Below are positions 4,936 to 5,206 of a stretch of 5,206 nt of DNA, piece by piece; within the stretch, counting starts at the first letter, position 1, and every line of letters begins with the position of its first letter. A program made the translations under genes and the position numbers. The notes under the pieces are model-generated. The model saw nothing but the letters and a program-made list of their open reading frames with translations. It had not been told where the DNA came from and made no database searches. Source of the DNA: Candidatus Saccharimonadota bacterium (GTDB taxonomy: Bacteria > Patescibacteriota > Saccharimonadia > Saccharimonadales > SLHW01); the NCBI GenBank assembly GCA_007132685.1, contig SLOC01000053.1:1-5206 (forward strand), given 5' to 3'.

Positions 4936-5206
4936 ATGGCTACAGCAACCAAGCAAAAGCAAACAACTGGAAAAATCACCCAAATCGTGGGTGTGGTAAT
5001 CGACGTATCCTTCCCCGAGGGCGAGCTACCCGCAATCTACAACGCGCTTACCGTCAAGGCAGATGATCGTGACGTTACACTAGAGGTCGCACAGCACTTG
5101 AGTGAAACGAGCGTTCGCGCCATCGCCTTGGCTGGTACTGACGGGCTGAAACGTGGCGTCACCGTCGAGGACATGGGCGCTCCAATCAGCGTGCCAGTCG
5201 GCGACG
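4936..5206 (+). CDS. atpD: F1Fo ATP synthase subunit beta (AtpD), 3'-partial
   Basis: Beta carries the catalytic sites of F1. Only the first 90 codons are in the window; the frame is open to the right edge. After a short Thr/Lys/Gln-rich leader (MATATKQKQTT) the N-terminal beta-barrel domain is clear: GKITQIVGVVIDVSFP (12-27), ELPAIYNAL (30-38), LEVAQHLSE (49-57), VRAIALAGTDGLKRG (60-74) and GAPISVPVGD (81-90), all in the family order and spacing. The P-loop and catalytic residues lie outside the window. The start is set by an AGGAG site 4 bases upstream. The gene follows the unknown acidic gene instead of following atpG directly, which is the usual bacterial arrangement. Confidence 0.97.
   Translation, partial: MATATKQKQTTGKITQIVGVVIDVSFPEGELPAIYNALTVKADDRDVTLEVAQHLSETSVRAIALAGTDGLKRGVTVEDMGAPISVPVGD

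Overview
The window is one uninterrupted, all plus-strand F-type (F1Fo) ATP synthase operon, cut at both ends. In order it holds atpB (subunit a, probably missing its N-terminus), atpE (c), atpF (b), atpH (delta), atpA (alpha), atpG (gamma), an unrecognised 129-residue acidic protein, and the first 90 codons of atpD (beta). The atpC (epsilon) gene would be expected just beyond the right edge. The longest non-coding gap is 46 bp. I see no promoter, terminator, RNA gene, mobile element, repeat array or CRISPR, so the whole window is probably read as part of one longer transcript that starts upstream.

Organism: this is a bacterium using the standard stop codons (TAG, TGA and TAA are all used). 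Base composition looks moderate, near 50% G+C by eye. The shape of the proteins (a very short delta, an RNPE loop in subunit c, a GALGID start to the subunit b membrane helix, a charged tail on subunit a) reminds me of the Candidate Phyla Radiation, most likely Saccharibacteria (TM7). That is recalled resemblance, not a database result; I hold it at moderate confidence.

How the genes work together: a and c form the ion channel and rotor ring in the membrane. The b dimer is the peripheral stalk and delta ties it to the top of alpha3beta3. Alpha and beta form the catalytic hexamer, and gamma is the central shaft. The key residues are present: the essential Arg163 and Gln206 of subunit a (window numbering), Glu63 of subunit c, the P-loop and Arg376 of alpha, and both termini of gamma. 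The enzyme therefore looks functional and most likely proton-coupled.

The points that depart from the textbook operon are: an unrecognised acidic gene between atpG and atpD, with its own strong ribosome binding site; a delta subunit reduced to 127 residues, with most of the loss in the N-terminal bundle; a roughly 55-residue His/acid/Pro-rich tail on subunit a; and a c subunit one residue short between its loop and its ion-binding Glu, with an alanine-substituted glycine motif. The unknown gene is the best candidate for something undescribed, perhaps a lineage-specific regulator or assembly factor of the enzyme.
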